From the NCBI GenBank assembly GCA_963775575.1, contig CAVZJG010000004.1:124001-188000 (forward strand): a stretch of 64,000 nucleotides of DNA. Reading direction: 5' to 3'. A program made the translations under genes and the position numbers. Position 1 is the stretch's first letter, and each line of letters opens with the position of its first letter. This stretch comes from Roseiarcus sp963775575 (GTDB lineage: Bacteria > Pseudomonadota > Alphaproteobacteria > Rhizobiales > Beijerinckiaceae). The notes below the pieces were generated by a model, which was not told the origin of the DNA, did no database searches, and saw only the letters and a program-made list of their open reading frames with translations. Positions 24,610 to 34,611 of the stretch are shown in pieces.

Positions 24610-25181
24610 AGGACCCTCCATTTCTGAACGCTTGCGGCCGTGCGGCGCCCGAAGGCGTTCGATCCAGCCTGTGCGATGCAACATACGGATGTCGGCGTCG
24701 CCGGAAAAGGGCAAATGTCGCTATCCAGCTATGCGATCCGCGCATATGTTTTTCGACGAATGTTCGTCATGTGTTCGGCTGGCGCCGAAGTCCGTCGATC
24801 CCGCGCAACCGCGCAAGGGGCGAAGATTATGGCCACATTCTGACTTTTCACCATTGGTGCGCGACGTCGACGAGCCGCGGCGATCGCCGGGGCAGGCCGA
24901 TTCGGCAATAAATGCATCCGTTTTATCAATGTGACAAATTCATGGCTATTTTGGTGCGGCGCCGCAATTTTGGTCAGCCGGCGTCACTCTCGAGGGCAAG
25001 GACGAGCACGTGGAAGAGCGCGCTCGAGCTCGCGTCGTCGAAAGATTCTGGCCTTTTTTCGGCTTCGCGCGCCCGCGCGGGCGCGTTTGACAGTTCGCGG
25101 CGCTTGATTTTGCCGCGCGGAGCGGCGACATCCGGTGAGGCGCGCGCGTTTCGGCGGCGCAGGATCGAGGGGGAGCGGGAA
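24610..25181. other. Long intergenic region with divergent promoters
   Basis: No gene is supported across about 570 bases. It must hold the promoter for the DUF1127 gene (minus strand) and for the following plus-strand gene. An AT-richer core at 24905-24960 is the likeliest promoter area, but I see no convincing -35/-10 pair, riboswitch or operator. Confidence 0.4.
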
Positions 25182-25589
25182 ATGGAAAACTTGATCGCCC
25201 GCGTCGCTGCGGCGGCCGAGACAACGCCCGAAACGGCGCGTCGGGCCGTCGCCTTGGTGCTCGATTTCATCAAGCGCGAGGCGCCGGAGGACGCGGTCGA
25301 CGCCTTGCTCGCCGAGGCCCCCGAGCTCAACGCCATCGTCGCCTCCGCCGCCTCGACGGGCGGCGAGGGGATGGGCCCGACTCTCAAGGGCCTGATGGGG
25401 ACCGGCGCGGGCGCGATGGGCGGCGGCGGCCTGATCGCGCTCGGCGGCGATCTGATGGCGCTCGGCCTGGACATGGCTCAGATCCAGGCGGTGGGTAGGG
25501 TCGTGGTCGATTACGCGCGCAAGACGGCGGGCGACGACGTCCTCGGCGAAATTTCGGCGGCGATTCCCGGACTGGCGCAATTCGTTTGA
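25182..25589 (+). CDS. Conserved hypothetical protein (135 residues), glycine-rich, possibly DUF2780/DUF2267-related
   Basis: 135 residues from ATG 25182 with GGGAGCGGG upstream. An N-terminal helical half (VAAAAETTPETARRAVALVL) resembles the small helical domains annotated DUF2267 or DUF2780. A glycine/methionine-rich middle (GAGAMGGGGLIALGGDLMALG) and a conserved end (DVLGEISAAIPGLAQFV) follow. Similar proteins occur widely in Rhizobiales without known function. It precedes the mutase genes by 12 bases and may be co-transcribed with them. Confidence 0.7.
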   Translation: MENLIARVAAAAETTPETARRAVALVLDFIKREAPEDAVDALLAEAPELNAIVASAASTGGEGMGPTLKGLMGTGAGAMGGGGLIALGGDLMALGLDMAQIQAVGRVVVDYARKTAGDDVLGEISAAIPGLAQFV

Positions 25590-25601
25590 TCGGGGGCCGG
25601 C

Positions 25602-27448
25602 GTGGCGGAGTTTTCGGGCGCGTTCGCGCCGTTCAGCGAAGCCGATTGGCGCAAGGCCGCCGAGGCTTCGCTCAAGGGCCGCGCCTTCGACGGGCTCGTC
25701 TCGCGAACTTCCGACGCGATCGCGCTGCAACCGCTCTATCCCCGCCGCGAGGGTCCGCGCGCGTCGCGCGGGGACGGGGCGCCTGGCGCGCGCTGGCGCG
25801 CCTCGACCATCCCGACGCGGCGGCGGCAAACGAACAAGCGCTCGACGATCTCGCCGGCGGCGCCGACGGGCTGCAGGTCGTCTTCGCCGGCGCGGCCGGA
25901 GCCTACGGCTTCGGCCTCGGAAAATTCAATTCGGCGGCGTTGCACCGCGCCTTCGAAGGCGTGCGCTTCGATGGCTCGCTCCGCTTCGAACTCGATTTGG
26001 GCCCCGAGGCCGAGAGCCAGGCGACCGGCTTCGCCGGCTTGGTCGAACGCAGCGGCGCCGATCCGGCGGCGCTCGATCTCGCCTTCGGCCTCGATCCGAT
26101 CGGCGCCCTGGCGCGCAGCGGGCGCGCGGCGCGCGCCTGGGAAATCGAAGCGCCGACGCTCGCCAAGCTCGCGGCTTCTCTCAAGGGGAAGGGTTTCGCC
26201 GGCCCTTATCTCGCCGCCGACGCGCGCTGCGTTCACGCCGCCGGGGGCACGCCGGCCCAGGAGCTCGCCTTCGCGCTCGCTTCGGCGCTCGCCTATCTGC
26301 GCGCGCTCGGCGACAACGGCTTGGCGCTCGACGAGGCGCGGGCGGCGGTCGCATTTCGCCTGACCGCGGATGCCGACCAGTTCGTCGCCTTGGCGAAATT
26401 TCGCGCGCTGCGCCTGCTCTGGGCGCGCGTCGGCGAGGTCTGCGGCCTCGCGCCGCGGCCGGCGCGCATTCACGCCGAAAGCGCCTGGCGCGGCTTGAGC
26501 GCGCGCGACCCGTACGTCAACGTGATGCGCGGCGCGAGCGCGGCGTTCGCGGCCGGCCTCGGCGGCGCCGACAGCGTCGCCGTGCTGCCTCACACCCAGG
26601 CGCTCGGCCTGCCCGACGCGCTCGCGCGCAGACTCGCCCGCAACGCGCAGCTCATCCTGTTGGAGGAATCGCATCTCGGCTTCGTCGCCGATCCCGCCGC
26701 TGGCGCCGGCGCGTTCGAGGCGCTGACGAAGGAATTGTGCGAGAAGGCGTGGGGGCTGTTCCAGGGCTTGGAAGGTGAGGGCGGGTTGCCGCGCGCGCTG
26801 GCTTCCGGCCGCTTTCAGCGCGCGGTCGCCGAGGCGGCGGAGAAACTCGCGCGCGATGCGGCGAGCTTGAGAGCGCCGATGACCGGCGTCAGCGCCCATC
26901 CCGATCTCCAGGAGGCGAAGGGCGAGGTTCTGCCGGCGACGCCGCCCGCCTTCGCCTTCGCCGGCGAGACGGCGGCGGCGGCGATGACGCCGATGCGGAT
27001 CGCCGCGCCGTTCGAGCGGCTTCGCGACGCCGTGGACGCCGCCTCGGCGCGCGACGGGGCGCGGCCGAGGGTCGTTCTCATCGCCATCGGCGCGCCCGCC
27101 GCGCACGGCCGACGCGTCGGCTTCACGCGCGACCTTTTCGCCGCGGGCGGGATCGAGGCGCGAGTTGAGGCCGGCGCCGCCGACGCGCGCGAGGCGGCCG
27201 CCCGCTTCTCTACGAGCGGCGCGGCGATGGCCTGCCTCTGCGGAAGCGACGAAGCCTACGGCGAATGCGCGGAGGGCTTCGCCGCCGCGCTGAAGAAGGC
27301 CGGCGCGCGCCATCTCGTGTTGGCGGGCAAGGCGGGGGCGAACGAAGCGGCGTGGCGCGCCGCGGGCGTCGACGACTTCATCTTCGTCGGTGGCGACGCG
27401 CTCGCCGCGCTCCAGCGGAGTTTTCGTCGACTGGGCGTGACGTTCTAG
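25602..27448 (+). CDS. mutA: Methylmalonyl-CoA mutase small subunit (apparent 1-base frameshift)
   Basis: The N-terminus (MAEFSGAFAPFSEADWRKAA) is in one frame from ATG 25602, while the rest, from WRALARLDHPDAAAANEQAL onward, is in another. The break is at about 25783: restoring one base (GCG CCN TGG) joins DGAP to WRAL and gives about 615 residues, the normal length. The remaining frame is clean to 27448. The small subunit is a structural partner of the B12-dependent large subunit and lacks its cobalamin histidine. A sequencing error or a recent mutation are both possible. Confidence 0.88.
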
Positions 27449-27470
27449 GACGCCCTCGAAGGATCGGTCG

Positions 27471-29624
27471 ATGAATTCGATTCCCAATTTCGCTTCGATC
27501 GCCTTCTCGGCGCCGCCAACGCCGACCCCCGCCGCGCAGCGTCACTGGCTCACCCCCGAGGGAATCGACGTCAAGTCGCGCTACGACGCGGACGATTGGC
27601 GGGGTCTCGATTTTCTCGACGGCTGGCCGGGGCTGCCGCCATTCTTACGCGGCCCCTATCCGACGATGTACGTCAACCAGCCGTGGACGGTGCGCCAATA
27701 CGCCGGCTTCTCCACCGCCGAGCAGTCGAACGCCTTCTACCGCGCCAATCTCGCCGCGGGGCAGAAGGGGCTGTCGGTCGCCTTCGATCTCGCCACCCAT
27801 CGCGGCTACGATTCCGACCATCCGCGCGTCGCCGGCGACGTCGGCATGGCGGGCGTCGCGATCGACTCGATCTTCGACATGCGCACGCTGTTCCAAGGCA
27901 TCCCGCTCGACTCGATGAGCGTGTCGATGACGATGAACGGCGCGGTGCTGCCGGTGCTGGCGCTCTACATCGTCGCCGCCGAGGAACAGGGCGCGCCGAT
28001 GGCGGCGCTGTCGGGCACCATCCAGAACGACATTCTCAAAGAATTCATGGTGCGCAACACCTACATCTATCCCCCCAGCGCCTCGATGCGCATCGTCGCC
28101 GACATCCTCGCCTTCACGGCGAAGCACATGCCGAAGTTCAACTCGATCTCGATTTCCGGCTATCACATGCAGGAAGCGGGCGCGACGCAGGACCTCGAGC
28201 TCGCCTACACGCTCGCCGACGGCCTCGAGTACCTGCGCGCCGGCGTCGCGGCGGGGATGAGCGTCGATCAGTTCGCGCCGCGCCTGTCGTTCTTCTGGGC
28301 GATCGGCATGAATTTTTTCATGGAGGTCGCCAAGCTGCGCGCCGCGCGGATGCTGTGGGCCGGGCTCGTCAAGGGGTTCGGGCCGAAGTCGGCGAAGTCG
28401 CTGGCCCTGCGCGCCCACAGCCAGACTTCGGGCTGGTCGCTGACCGCGCAGGACCCGTTCAACAACATCGTGCGCACCCAGATCGAGGCGATGGCGGCGA
28501 CCCAGGGGCACACCCAGTCCCTGCACACCAACGCGCTCGACGAGGCGCTGGCGCTGCCGACGCCGTTCTCGGCGCGCATCGCGCGCAACACCCAGCTCTT
28601 CCTCATCGAGGAAAGCGGCACGACGCGGGTCGTCGATCCCTGGGGCGGCTCCTATTACGTCGAGCGCCTGACCGCGGACCTGGCGGCGCGCGCGCGCAAG
28701 CATATCGACGAGATCGAAGCGCTCGGCGGCATGGCCAAGGCGATCGAACTCGGGTTGCCCAAGCGCCGCATCGAGGAAGCCGCCGCGCGCGTGCAGGCGC
28801 GCATCAACTCGGGCCGGCAGACGGTGATCGGCGTTAATAAGTTCGCTCCCGGTGTCGAGCGCGGGATCGTCGTCCTCAAGGTCGACGCGGCGAGCGTGCG
28901 CGCGCAGCAGATCGAGAAGCTCGAGCGTCTGCGCGCCGAGCGCGACGAAGAGGCGACGCGCGCGGCGCTGGACGCGCTGACCGAAGGCGCGCGCGGCGCT
29001 GCCAATCTTCTGGCGCTCAGCGTCGAGGCGGCGCGCGCCAAGGCGACGGTCGGCGAGATTTCGCTGGCGATGGAGAAGGCGTTCGGCCGGCACGTCGCCG
29101 AGAGCAAGGCGATCTCCGGCGTCTATCTCGCCGAGTCGGGCGCCGAGGCCGAGGCCAACGCGCGCGTCATCGCGATGACCCGCGCCTTCGCCGAGAACGA
29201 CGGTCGGCGTCCGTGCATTCTGGTGGCCAAGATCGGCCAGGACGGCCACGACCGCGGCCAGAAGATCATCGCCTCGGCGTTCGCCGATTTCGGCTTCGAC
29301 GTCGCGGTCGGCCCCCTGTTCGCTACGCCGGACGAGGTCGCGGCGCTGGCGGCGGAGAAACACGTCCACATCGTCGGCGTCTCCTCGCTCGCCGCCGGCC
29401 ATCTGACGTTGGCGCCGGCGCTGAAGGCCGCGTTGCGCGCCGTCGGGCTGGGCGAGGCGATGGTCGTCGTCGGCGGCGTCGTGCCGGAGCAGGACTTCGC
29501 GCCGTTGCGCGCGGCGGGCGTCGACGCGATCTTTCCGCCGGGCACGGTCGTCGCCGAGGCGGCGTTGAGCCTGATGGAGCGCTTGAACCGGCGGCTCGGC
29601 TATACGCAGCGCGGCGCGGCCTGA
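27471..29624 (+). CDS. mutB: Methylmalonyl-CoA mutase large (catalytic) subunit
   Basis: 717 residues. It interconverts methylmalonyl-CoA and succinyl-CoA using adenosylcobalamin, feeding propionyl-CoA carbon into the TCA cycle. The substrate barrel has QPWTVRQYAGFSTAEQSNAF and GLSVAFDLATHRGYDSDHPR. The C-terminal B12 domain has the base-off DxHxxG motif (GQDGHDRGQKII). It lies 22 bases after mutA, as expected for the two-subunit enzyme. It appears intact. Confidence 0.97.
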   Translation: MNSIPNFASIAFSAPPTPTPAAQRHWLTPEGIDVKSRYDADDWRGLDFLDGWPGLPPFLRGPYPTMYVNQPWTVRQYAGFSTAEQSNAFYRANLAAGQKGLSVAFDLATHRGYDSDHPRVAGDVGMAGVAIDSIFDMRTLFQGIPLDSMSVSMTMNGAVLPVLALYIVAAEEQGAPMAALSGTIQNDILKEFMVRNTYIYPPSASMRIVADILAFTAKHMPKFNSISISGYHMQEAGATQDLELAYTLADGLEYLRAGVAAGMSVDQFAPRLSFFWAIGMNFFMEVAKLRAARMLWAGLVKGFGPKSAKSLALRAHSQTSGWSLTAQDPFNNIVRTQIEAMAATQGHTQSLHTNALDEALALPTPFSARIARNTQLFLIEESGTTRVVDPWGGSYYVERLTADLAARARKHIDEIEALGGMAKAIELGLPKRRIEEAAARVQARINSGRQTVIGVNKFAPGVERGIVVLKVDAASVRAQQIEKLERLRAERDEEATRAALDALTEGARGAANLLALSVEAARAKATVGEISLAMEKAFGRHVAESKAISGVYLAESGAEAEANARVIAMTRAFAENDGRRPCILVAKIGQDGHDRGQKIIASAFADFGFDVAVGPLFATPDEVAALAAEKHVHIVGVSSLAAGHLTLAPALKAALRAVGLGEAMVVVGGVVPEQDFAPLRAAGVDAIFPPGTVVAEAALSLMERLNRRLGYTQRGAA

Positions 29625-29988
29625 GGCCCGGAGCGCGAATTTGGCGCGGCGGGGGCGCTTGGTCCGTCCCAATCCGGCGCGCTTCGGGCGCGCCGACGGT
29701 CGCCGACGAGAACCCGCGCGCCCATTCGCGCACGCCGAGGGGCGTCGTGCGCCGGGGCCGACGAGCAGTTTGTCGCCGGCGTCGCAAGGGTTTGGCCCTG
29801 CGCCAAGACGCTCGCAAACATGGTTAACGAATGGTGTTGTTGGGCCGCCCAAGTAAAATTGCGCCAAGCGTTGGTAATGAATTGTTGATTCACTCTCCAT
29901 TAAGCGGGCCCAGCTAACCTGTCGAAGCTATGGGAGCAAGCGCCGCTCAATTCGCTTGGCCGGCAGCGGCGCCACGGAGGATGTTCAA
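29625..29988. other. Intergenic region upstream of the GGDEF-EAL gene
   Basis: No gene is supported. The right half (29818-29925) is AT-richer and has the TTAA/GTTAAC-type runs often seen in alphaproteobacterial promoters, but no perfect CtrA box (TTAA-N7-TTAA). GGAGG at 29977 serves the TTG start at 29989. Confidence 0.4.
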
Positions 29989-32694
29989 TTGCGGGCAAAA
30001 CCGATAAGGCGCGCCGAAGGCGCGCTCGACAAATCCTGCATCGCCGCCCTCGCGCGCGCGGCGAGCGAGTCGCACGACCTCATCGCCGGCGATCAACAGG
30101 CGACGATCGCGCAGTTGCAGGCGCAGGCGAAGCGCTATCAGACCGCCATCGACTCGATCGCTCAGGGCGTTTGCTTTTTCGACGGCGAGGGGCGGCTGAT
30201 TCTGAGCAACCGCCGCTACGCGGAGATTTATCGACTGGCGCCCGAGCGGATTCGTCCGGGCATGACGCTGCGCGAGATTGTGGAGCTTCGCGTCGCCGCC
30301 GGCACCTGCGCAACCGCCGCCGACGACTATCTATCGGTTCACGCGTCGAACAATCCCGGCAATGAAGCAAGAATTTGGACGATTACGCTCGGGGATGGCC
30401 GAAACGTTCAAATCCGCCACCAGCCCATGCCGGACGGCGGCTGGGTGTCGGAGCACGAGGACAACGCCGAATTTCAGGACAAGCGCGCCATCGCCGACGA
30501 GCGCCTGTCGCTGCAAACTTTGATCGACTGGCTTCCCGACAACCTCTGGGTCAAAGACGTCAAGAGCCGCTTCGTCATTTCCAACCAGGCCACGGCGGCG
30601 CGAATGGGCTTTGCTGGGCCGGCGCAACTGATGGGCAAGACCGACCTCGAGCTTCTTCCCCAGGAGATCGCGAAGAAGTTCTTCGCCGACGAACAGGAGA
30701 TCGTCCGGACCGGAAAGCCGATGATCGACATGGAGGAATGCGTATTTGGCGCCTCGGGCGGCAAGACCTGGATATTGACGACGAAAGTGCCCCTGCGCAA
30801 CGACCACAACGAAATCTTCGGCGTGGCCGGCGTCTCCCGCGACATTTCCGAGCGCAGACTGGCCGACGCCTTGCGCGACGGGCAGGGGCAAATCCTCGAG
30901 ATGATCGCGAGGAACGCCCCGCTCGAAGACGTGCTCGATCGTCTCGTGCGCCTCGTCGAATCCCAGTTGACCGGGATATTCGGCTCCATCCTGCTGGTCG
31001 ACGAGGATGGGACGCGTTTGCGCTTCGGCGCCGCGCCGAACCTGCCCGAGGCCTATGTCAAGGCCATCGACGGCGTCCGCATCGGTCCGCAAGCGGGGTC
31101 GTGCGGCGCGGCCGCCTATCGGCGAGAGCCTGTCATGGTCGCGGACATCATGCATGATCCGCTTTACGAGGATCATCGCGAATGGGCCGCCGCGCATGGG
31201 CTTCGTTCGTGCTGGGCGACGCCGATCCTGTCGAATCGCGGCGAAGTGCGGGGCGTCTTTGCGATGTACTCGATGTCGGTGCGCGAACCCTCGCCGGTCG
31301 AAATGCGGCTCGTCGACATCACCACCCACATGGCCGGCATCGCCATCGAACGCAAGCTCGCCGAAGACCGCATTCAATTCATGGCCAACCATGACGCGCT
31401 GACCGGGCTTCCCAACCGCACCTTGCTCAACGACCGTCTTTCGCAAGCCTTGTTCTATGCGCAGCGATACCAACGCTGGGTGACGGTGGCGTTCGTCGAT
31501 CTCGACAATTTCAAGACCATCAACGACAGTCTGGGCCATAACGCCGGCGATGAGCTCTTGAAAGCCGTCGCGAAACGGATGGTCGCTTGCCTGAGGGCGA
31601 CCGACACGGTGGTGCGGATCGGCGGCGACGAATTCGTCATCCTGCTTTTCGATCAGCCCAAGAGCGCGCAGCTCGTTTCCGCAACTCTGCAAAAGATCCA
31701 GGCGGCGATCTCGGAACCCGTCGTGGTCGATGGCCACACGCTGCGCGTGACCAGCAGCTTTGGCGTCGCCAACTACCCCGACGACGGCACGGACGCCGAG
31801 ACCTTGCTGGCCAACGCCGACGCGGCGATGTACCGCGCCAAGGAAATGGGTCGCGACAATTTTCGGTTCTACACCCCCGAGCTGAACGCCAGGGTCCATG
31901 AGAAATTCTTGCTGCAGGAGGAGTTGCGAAACGCCGTCGCTCGCAGCGAGTTCGTCCTGCACTATCAGCCGCAGGTCGACCTGCGGACGGGGCGCGTCTT
32001 CGCGGTCGAAGCGTTGATCCGCTGGAATCGCCCGTCTGCGGGCGTAGTGCCGCCGATCGATTTCATTCCGATGGCCGAGGAGACGGGCCTGATCGTGCCG
32101 ATCGGCGACTGGGTGCTGCACGAAGCCTGTCGGCAGAACAAGGCCTGGCAGGACGCCGGCCTGCCGCCGATGACCGTTTGCGTGAACGTGTCGCCACGGC
32201 AATTCAGGGATAAGAGCTTGGTCGCCCGGGTCGTCAGCGCCCTGCGGAAGAGCGGATTGGACGCCAGATACTTGGATCTCGAGATTACGGAAAGCCTGAT
32301 CATGCTGGACGTCGAACAGGCGGTGGACACGATGGCCGCCTTGCAGCGACTGGGCGTGCACCTTTCGATCGACGACTTCGGGACCGGCTATTCCAGCCTC
32401 AGCGCGCTGAAGAATTTCCCGGTCTCCCGGCTGAAGATCGACAAGACGTTCATCCACAACCTCGCCACCAACGACAACGACAAGGCGGTCGCCAGCGCCG
32501 TGATTTCCTTGGGAAAGAAGCTCAATCTGAGGGTCATCGCCGAGGGCGTCGAAACCGACGAGCAACTCGCGTTCCTGCGCGAGAACAACTGCGACGAAAT
32601 GCAGGGTTATCACTTCAGCAAGCCGGTCGGGGCGAAAGAACTCGAGACGTTTCTCGCGGCGCGGGCCGAGCGGGAGCCGGCCGCGTCGCCATGA
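29989..32694 (+). CDS. PAS-GAF-GGDEF-EAL cyclic-di-GMP signalling protein
   Basis: About 901 residues. I prefer the TTG start at 29989 because GGAGG lies 8 bases upstream. Order of domains: PAS-7-type sensor (around 40-160), PAS with PAC (180-290), GAF (about 310-460), GGDEF (about 480-640), EAL (about 650-895). The cyclase site GGDEF is intact and has an inhibitory I-site RATD five residues before it. The phosphodiesterase site keeps EAL, NVSPRQF, DDFGTGYSS and EGVET. Both activities are therefore possible. It has no membrane segment, so it is cytoplasmic. It stands alone on its transcript. Confidence 0.93.
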   Translation: MRAKPIRRAEGALDKSCIAALARAASESHDLIAGDQQATIAQLQAQAKRYQTAIDSIAQGVCFFDGEGRLILSNRRYAEIYRLAPERIRPGMTLREIVELRVAAGTCATAADDYLSVHASNNPGNEARIWTITLGDGRNVQIRHQPMPDGGWVSEHEDNAEFQDKRAIADERLSLQTLIDWLPDNLWVKDVKSRFVISNQATAARMGFAGPAQLMGKTDLELLPQEIAKKFFADEQEIVRTGKPMIDMEECVFGASGGKTWILTTKVPLRNDHNEIFGVAGVSRDISERRLADALRDGQGQILEMIARNAPLEDVLDRLVRLVESQLTGIFGSILLVDEDGTRLRFGAAPNLPEAYVKAIDGVRIGPQAGSCGAAAYRREPVMVADIMHDPLYEDHREWAAAHGLRSCWATPILSNRGEVRGVFAMYSMSVREPSPVEMRLVDITTHMAGIAIERKLAEDRIQFMANHDALTGLPNRTLLNDRLSQALFYAQRYQRWVTVAFVDLDNFKTINDSLGHNAGDELLKAVAKRMVACLRATDTVVRIGGDEFVILLFDQPKSAQLVSATLQKIQAAISEPVVVDGHTLRVTSSFGVANYPDDGTDAETLLANADAAMYRAKEMGRDNFRFYTPELNARVHEKFLLQEELRNAVARSEFVLHYQPQVDLRTGRVFAVEALIRWNRPSAGVVPPIDFIPMAEETGLIVPIGDWVLHEACRQNKAWQDAGLPPMTVCVNVSPRQFRDKSLVARVVSALRKSGLDARYLDLEITESLIMLDVEQAVDTMAALQRLGVHLSIDDFGTGYSSLSALKNFPVSRLKIDKTFIHNLATNDNDKAVASAVISLGKKLNLRVIAEGVETDEQLAFLRENNCDEMQGYHFSKPVGAKELETFLAARAEREPAASP

Positions 32695-32768
32695 GCGCGG
32701 CCGTCCAGGGCCGCTTCGCCCTGCGGCGATGCGGCGGCGGGGGCGGGCGTCGGACCCATTGAAACGGC

Positions 32769-32801
32769 GCCCCCTTCACGCGCTTGTGCAGAGAAGGGGG
32801 C
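32769..32801 (+). terminator. Possible terminator hairpin after the GGDEF-EAL gene
   Basis: A perfect 9-bp stem GCCCCCTTC / GAAGGGGGC with a 15-base loop lies 75 bases after the stop. No U-tract follows, so it may be a transcript-end stabiliser rather than an intrinsic terminator. Confidence 0.35.
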
Positions 32802-32928
32802 CTTCCCGAATCCGCCAATTGTTCGCTTGCAAGAACGCGTCAGGGAGCCTCGGCGAGGCTTCGGCGGCGAATTTCGTCCACAACGGCGCAACCACCGCTC
32901 CGGTGGGGGCCGAGAAACGGGGTCGGCA

Positions 32929-33708
32929 ATGGATTTGGGCATCGCCGGGCGCAAAGCGATCGTCTGCGCCTCGAGCAAGGGCTTGGGCAGGGCCTGCGCG
33001 ATGGCGCTCGCTCGGGCAGGCTGTGCCGTGATCGTCAACGGCCGCGATCCGGCGAGGCTGGAGGCGACGGCGCGCGAAATCCGCGAGGAGACGGGCGCCG
33101 ACGTCGTCGCGGTCGTCGGCGACCTCGACTCGGCGGAAGTCCGCGCCGCCTTGCTGGACGCCTGCCCGGCGCCCGACATTCTCGTCAACAACAACGGCGG
33201 GCCGCCGCGGGCGCCGTTCGCCGAGCTGACGCGCGAGCATATTCTGCGCGGGCTCGAGTCCAACATGCTGACGCCGATCGCGCTCGTTCAGCTTGTCGCG
33301 CCAGGCATGGCGCGGCGGCGGTTCGGGCGCATCGTCAACATCACCTCGTCCTCGGTGCGCGCGCCGATCGCCGGTCTCGACGTCTCCTCCGGCGCGCGCG
33401 CCGGCTTGACCGCGTTCCTGGCGGCGAGAGCGCGCGCTCTCGCCAAGGACAACGTGACCATCAATTCGATCCAGCCCGGCGCATTCGACACCGACCGGAT
33501 TCGCTTGGTTCTGGACAGGAGCGCGGCGGCGGGCGGCGACGATCCGGCGGCGCTCCGCGCGCGGCGCGAAGCGGCAATCCCCGCCGGCCGGTTCGGCGCG
33601 CCGGAGGAGTTCGGCGCCCTCTGCGCCTTTCTTTGCAGCGCGCAGGCGGGCTACCTCACCGGCCAAAATATTCTCATCGACGGCGGCGCCTTTCCCGGCG
33701 CGTTTTGA
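32929..33708 (+). CDS. SDR family oxidoreductase with substituted active site
   Basis: 259 residues from ATG 32929. The Rossmann nucleotide site is ASSKGLGRACA, the NNNGG segment and DGGAFPGAF end are typical of FabG-like proteins. The catalytic YxxxK is not conserved: the aligned segment reads VSSGARAGL, with Ser for Tyr and Arg for Lys, after an intact catalytic serine region TSSS. A branch of FabG-like SDRs with atypical active sites is known. Substrate is unknown. It lies upstream of an XRE-cupin regulator but 285 bases away. Confidence 0.85.
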   Translation: MDLGIAGRKAIVCASSKGLGRACAMALARAGCAVIVNGRDPARLEATAREIREETGADVVAVVGDLDSAEVRAALLDACPAPDILVNNNGGPPRAPFAELTREHILRGLESNMLTPIALVQLVAPGMARRRFGRIVNITSSSVRAPIAGLDVSSGARAGLTAFLAARARALAKDNVTINSIQPGAFDTDRIRLVLDRSAAAGGDDPAALRARREAAIPAGRFGAPEEFGALCAFLCSAQAGYLTGQNILIDGGAFPGAF

Positions 33709-33948
33709 GGCGTTCCGACGTTCGCCGGGATCGCGCGGAACGCCGCGGCGACGCTCGCCTTCGCCGCGACGTTCACCCTGATCACGATCGCCTCGCCGCC
33801 GCCGCGTTCGCCTGCGCCAGGCCGCCGACGGTCGTTCGCTCGGCCGCGCTGAGGCTGGGCGGAGGCCGTTTGCTTCTGTCGGTGGGCGGCGCCGGGCGAG
33901 GCGGCGAGCCGCGTCTGGCTCCGGACGACGCCGTTCGATATTCCGGAC

Positions 33949-33972
33949 GTTCCGCTCTATAACGGGCGGAAC
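33949..33972. promoter_or_regulatory. Inverted repeat before the XRE-cupin gene, candidate autoregulatory operator
   Basis: The perfect 7-base arms GTTCCGC and GCGGAAC are 10 bases apart and enclose a TATAAC that could be the -10 element. The repeat ends 21 bases before the regulator ATG. A symmetrical site over a promoter in front of a dimeric HTH protein is a plausible operator; the binder is inferred only from position. Confidence 0.45.
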
Positions 33973-33993
33973 ATTTCCTAAGGAATCGCCGAC

Positions 33994-34611
33994 ATGGGCG
34001 TCGAGGGCAAGGACAAGGCCAAAGTTCTGGAAGCGGGCGCGGCGGCGCTGTCCAACCAACTCGGCCGCACCGTTCTCAAGCTGCGCAAAGGCTACGGCCT
34101 TTCGCTGGCCGATCTTTCCCTCCAGTCCGGCGTCGCCAAGTCGATCATCTCGCAGATCGAGCGCAACGAGACCAATCCGACCCTGACCACCATCTGGCGG
34201 CTCGCCCACGCGCTCGATGCGTCGATCGAATCCATTCTTCACGGCGGCGAAGACGGGCCGTTCATCGAGCGCGTCAGTCGCGGCGGCACGCCGATCCTGG
34301 TGTCCGACGACGGCCTGTGCCGGCTGGCGGTGATCGGCTGGCTGAAGACCGTCGATTGGCTGCAATGGTACGATTTCCGCGCCGAGCCGGGCGGCGCGCT
34401 CGGTTCGCAGGCCCATCCGCGCGGTTCGATCGAGTGCCTTTCCGTTCTGGAAGGGGAACTCGAGGTCGAAGTCGGCGAGGTCGTCGAGGTCGCCCGCGCC
34501 GGCGAGACCTTGCGCTATCGCGGCGACCGGCCGCACCGCATTCGCAATCTCGGCGCCGCGGCGGCGCACGCGACGATGGTTTGCATCCTCAAGGCGGCGG
34601 TGATGGATTGA
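33994..34611 (+). CDS. XRE-family transcriptional regulator with C-terminal cupin domain
   Basis: 205 residues. The N-terminal HTH_3 domain (around 27-80) contains LSLADLSLQSGVAKSIISQI. A cupin sensor follows (around 125-200) with the PRGSIECLSVLEGELEVEVG and YRGDRPHRIRN barrel segments. Such proteins sense small molecules, often amines or amino acids, and repress nearby genes; the ligand is unknown. AAGGAA lies 8 bases ahead of the ATG, within TTCCTAAGGAA. A palindrome just upstream suggests autoregulation. Confidence 0.9.
   Translation: MGVEGKDKAKVLEAGAAALSNQLGRTVLKLRKGYGLSLADLSLQSGVAKSIISQIERNETNPTLTTIWRLAHALDASIESILHGGEDGPFIERVSRGGTPILVSDDGLCRLAVIGWLKTVDWLQWYDFRAEPGGALGSQAHPRGSIECLSVLEGELEVEVGEVVEVARAGETLRYRGDRPHRIRNLGAAAAHATMVCILKAAVMD

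Noticed and set aside
27645..29900. 751-codon open frame antisense to methylmalonyl-CoA mutase large subunit
   Set aside because: Antisense shadow; the sense strand has complete catalytic motifs.
32784..33962. 392-codon frame overlapping the SDR gene on the same strand
   Set aside because: It is the +1 shadow of the SDR gene, arginine-rich with no domain.
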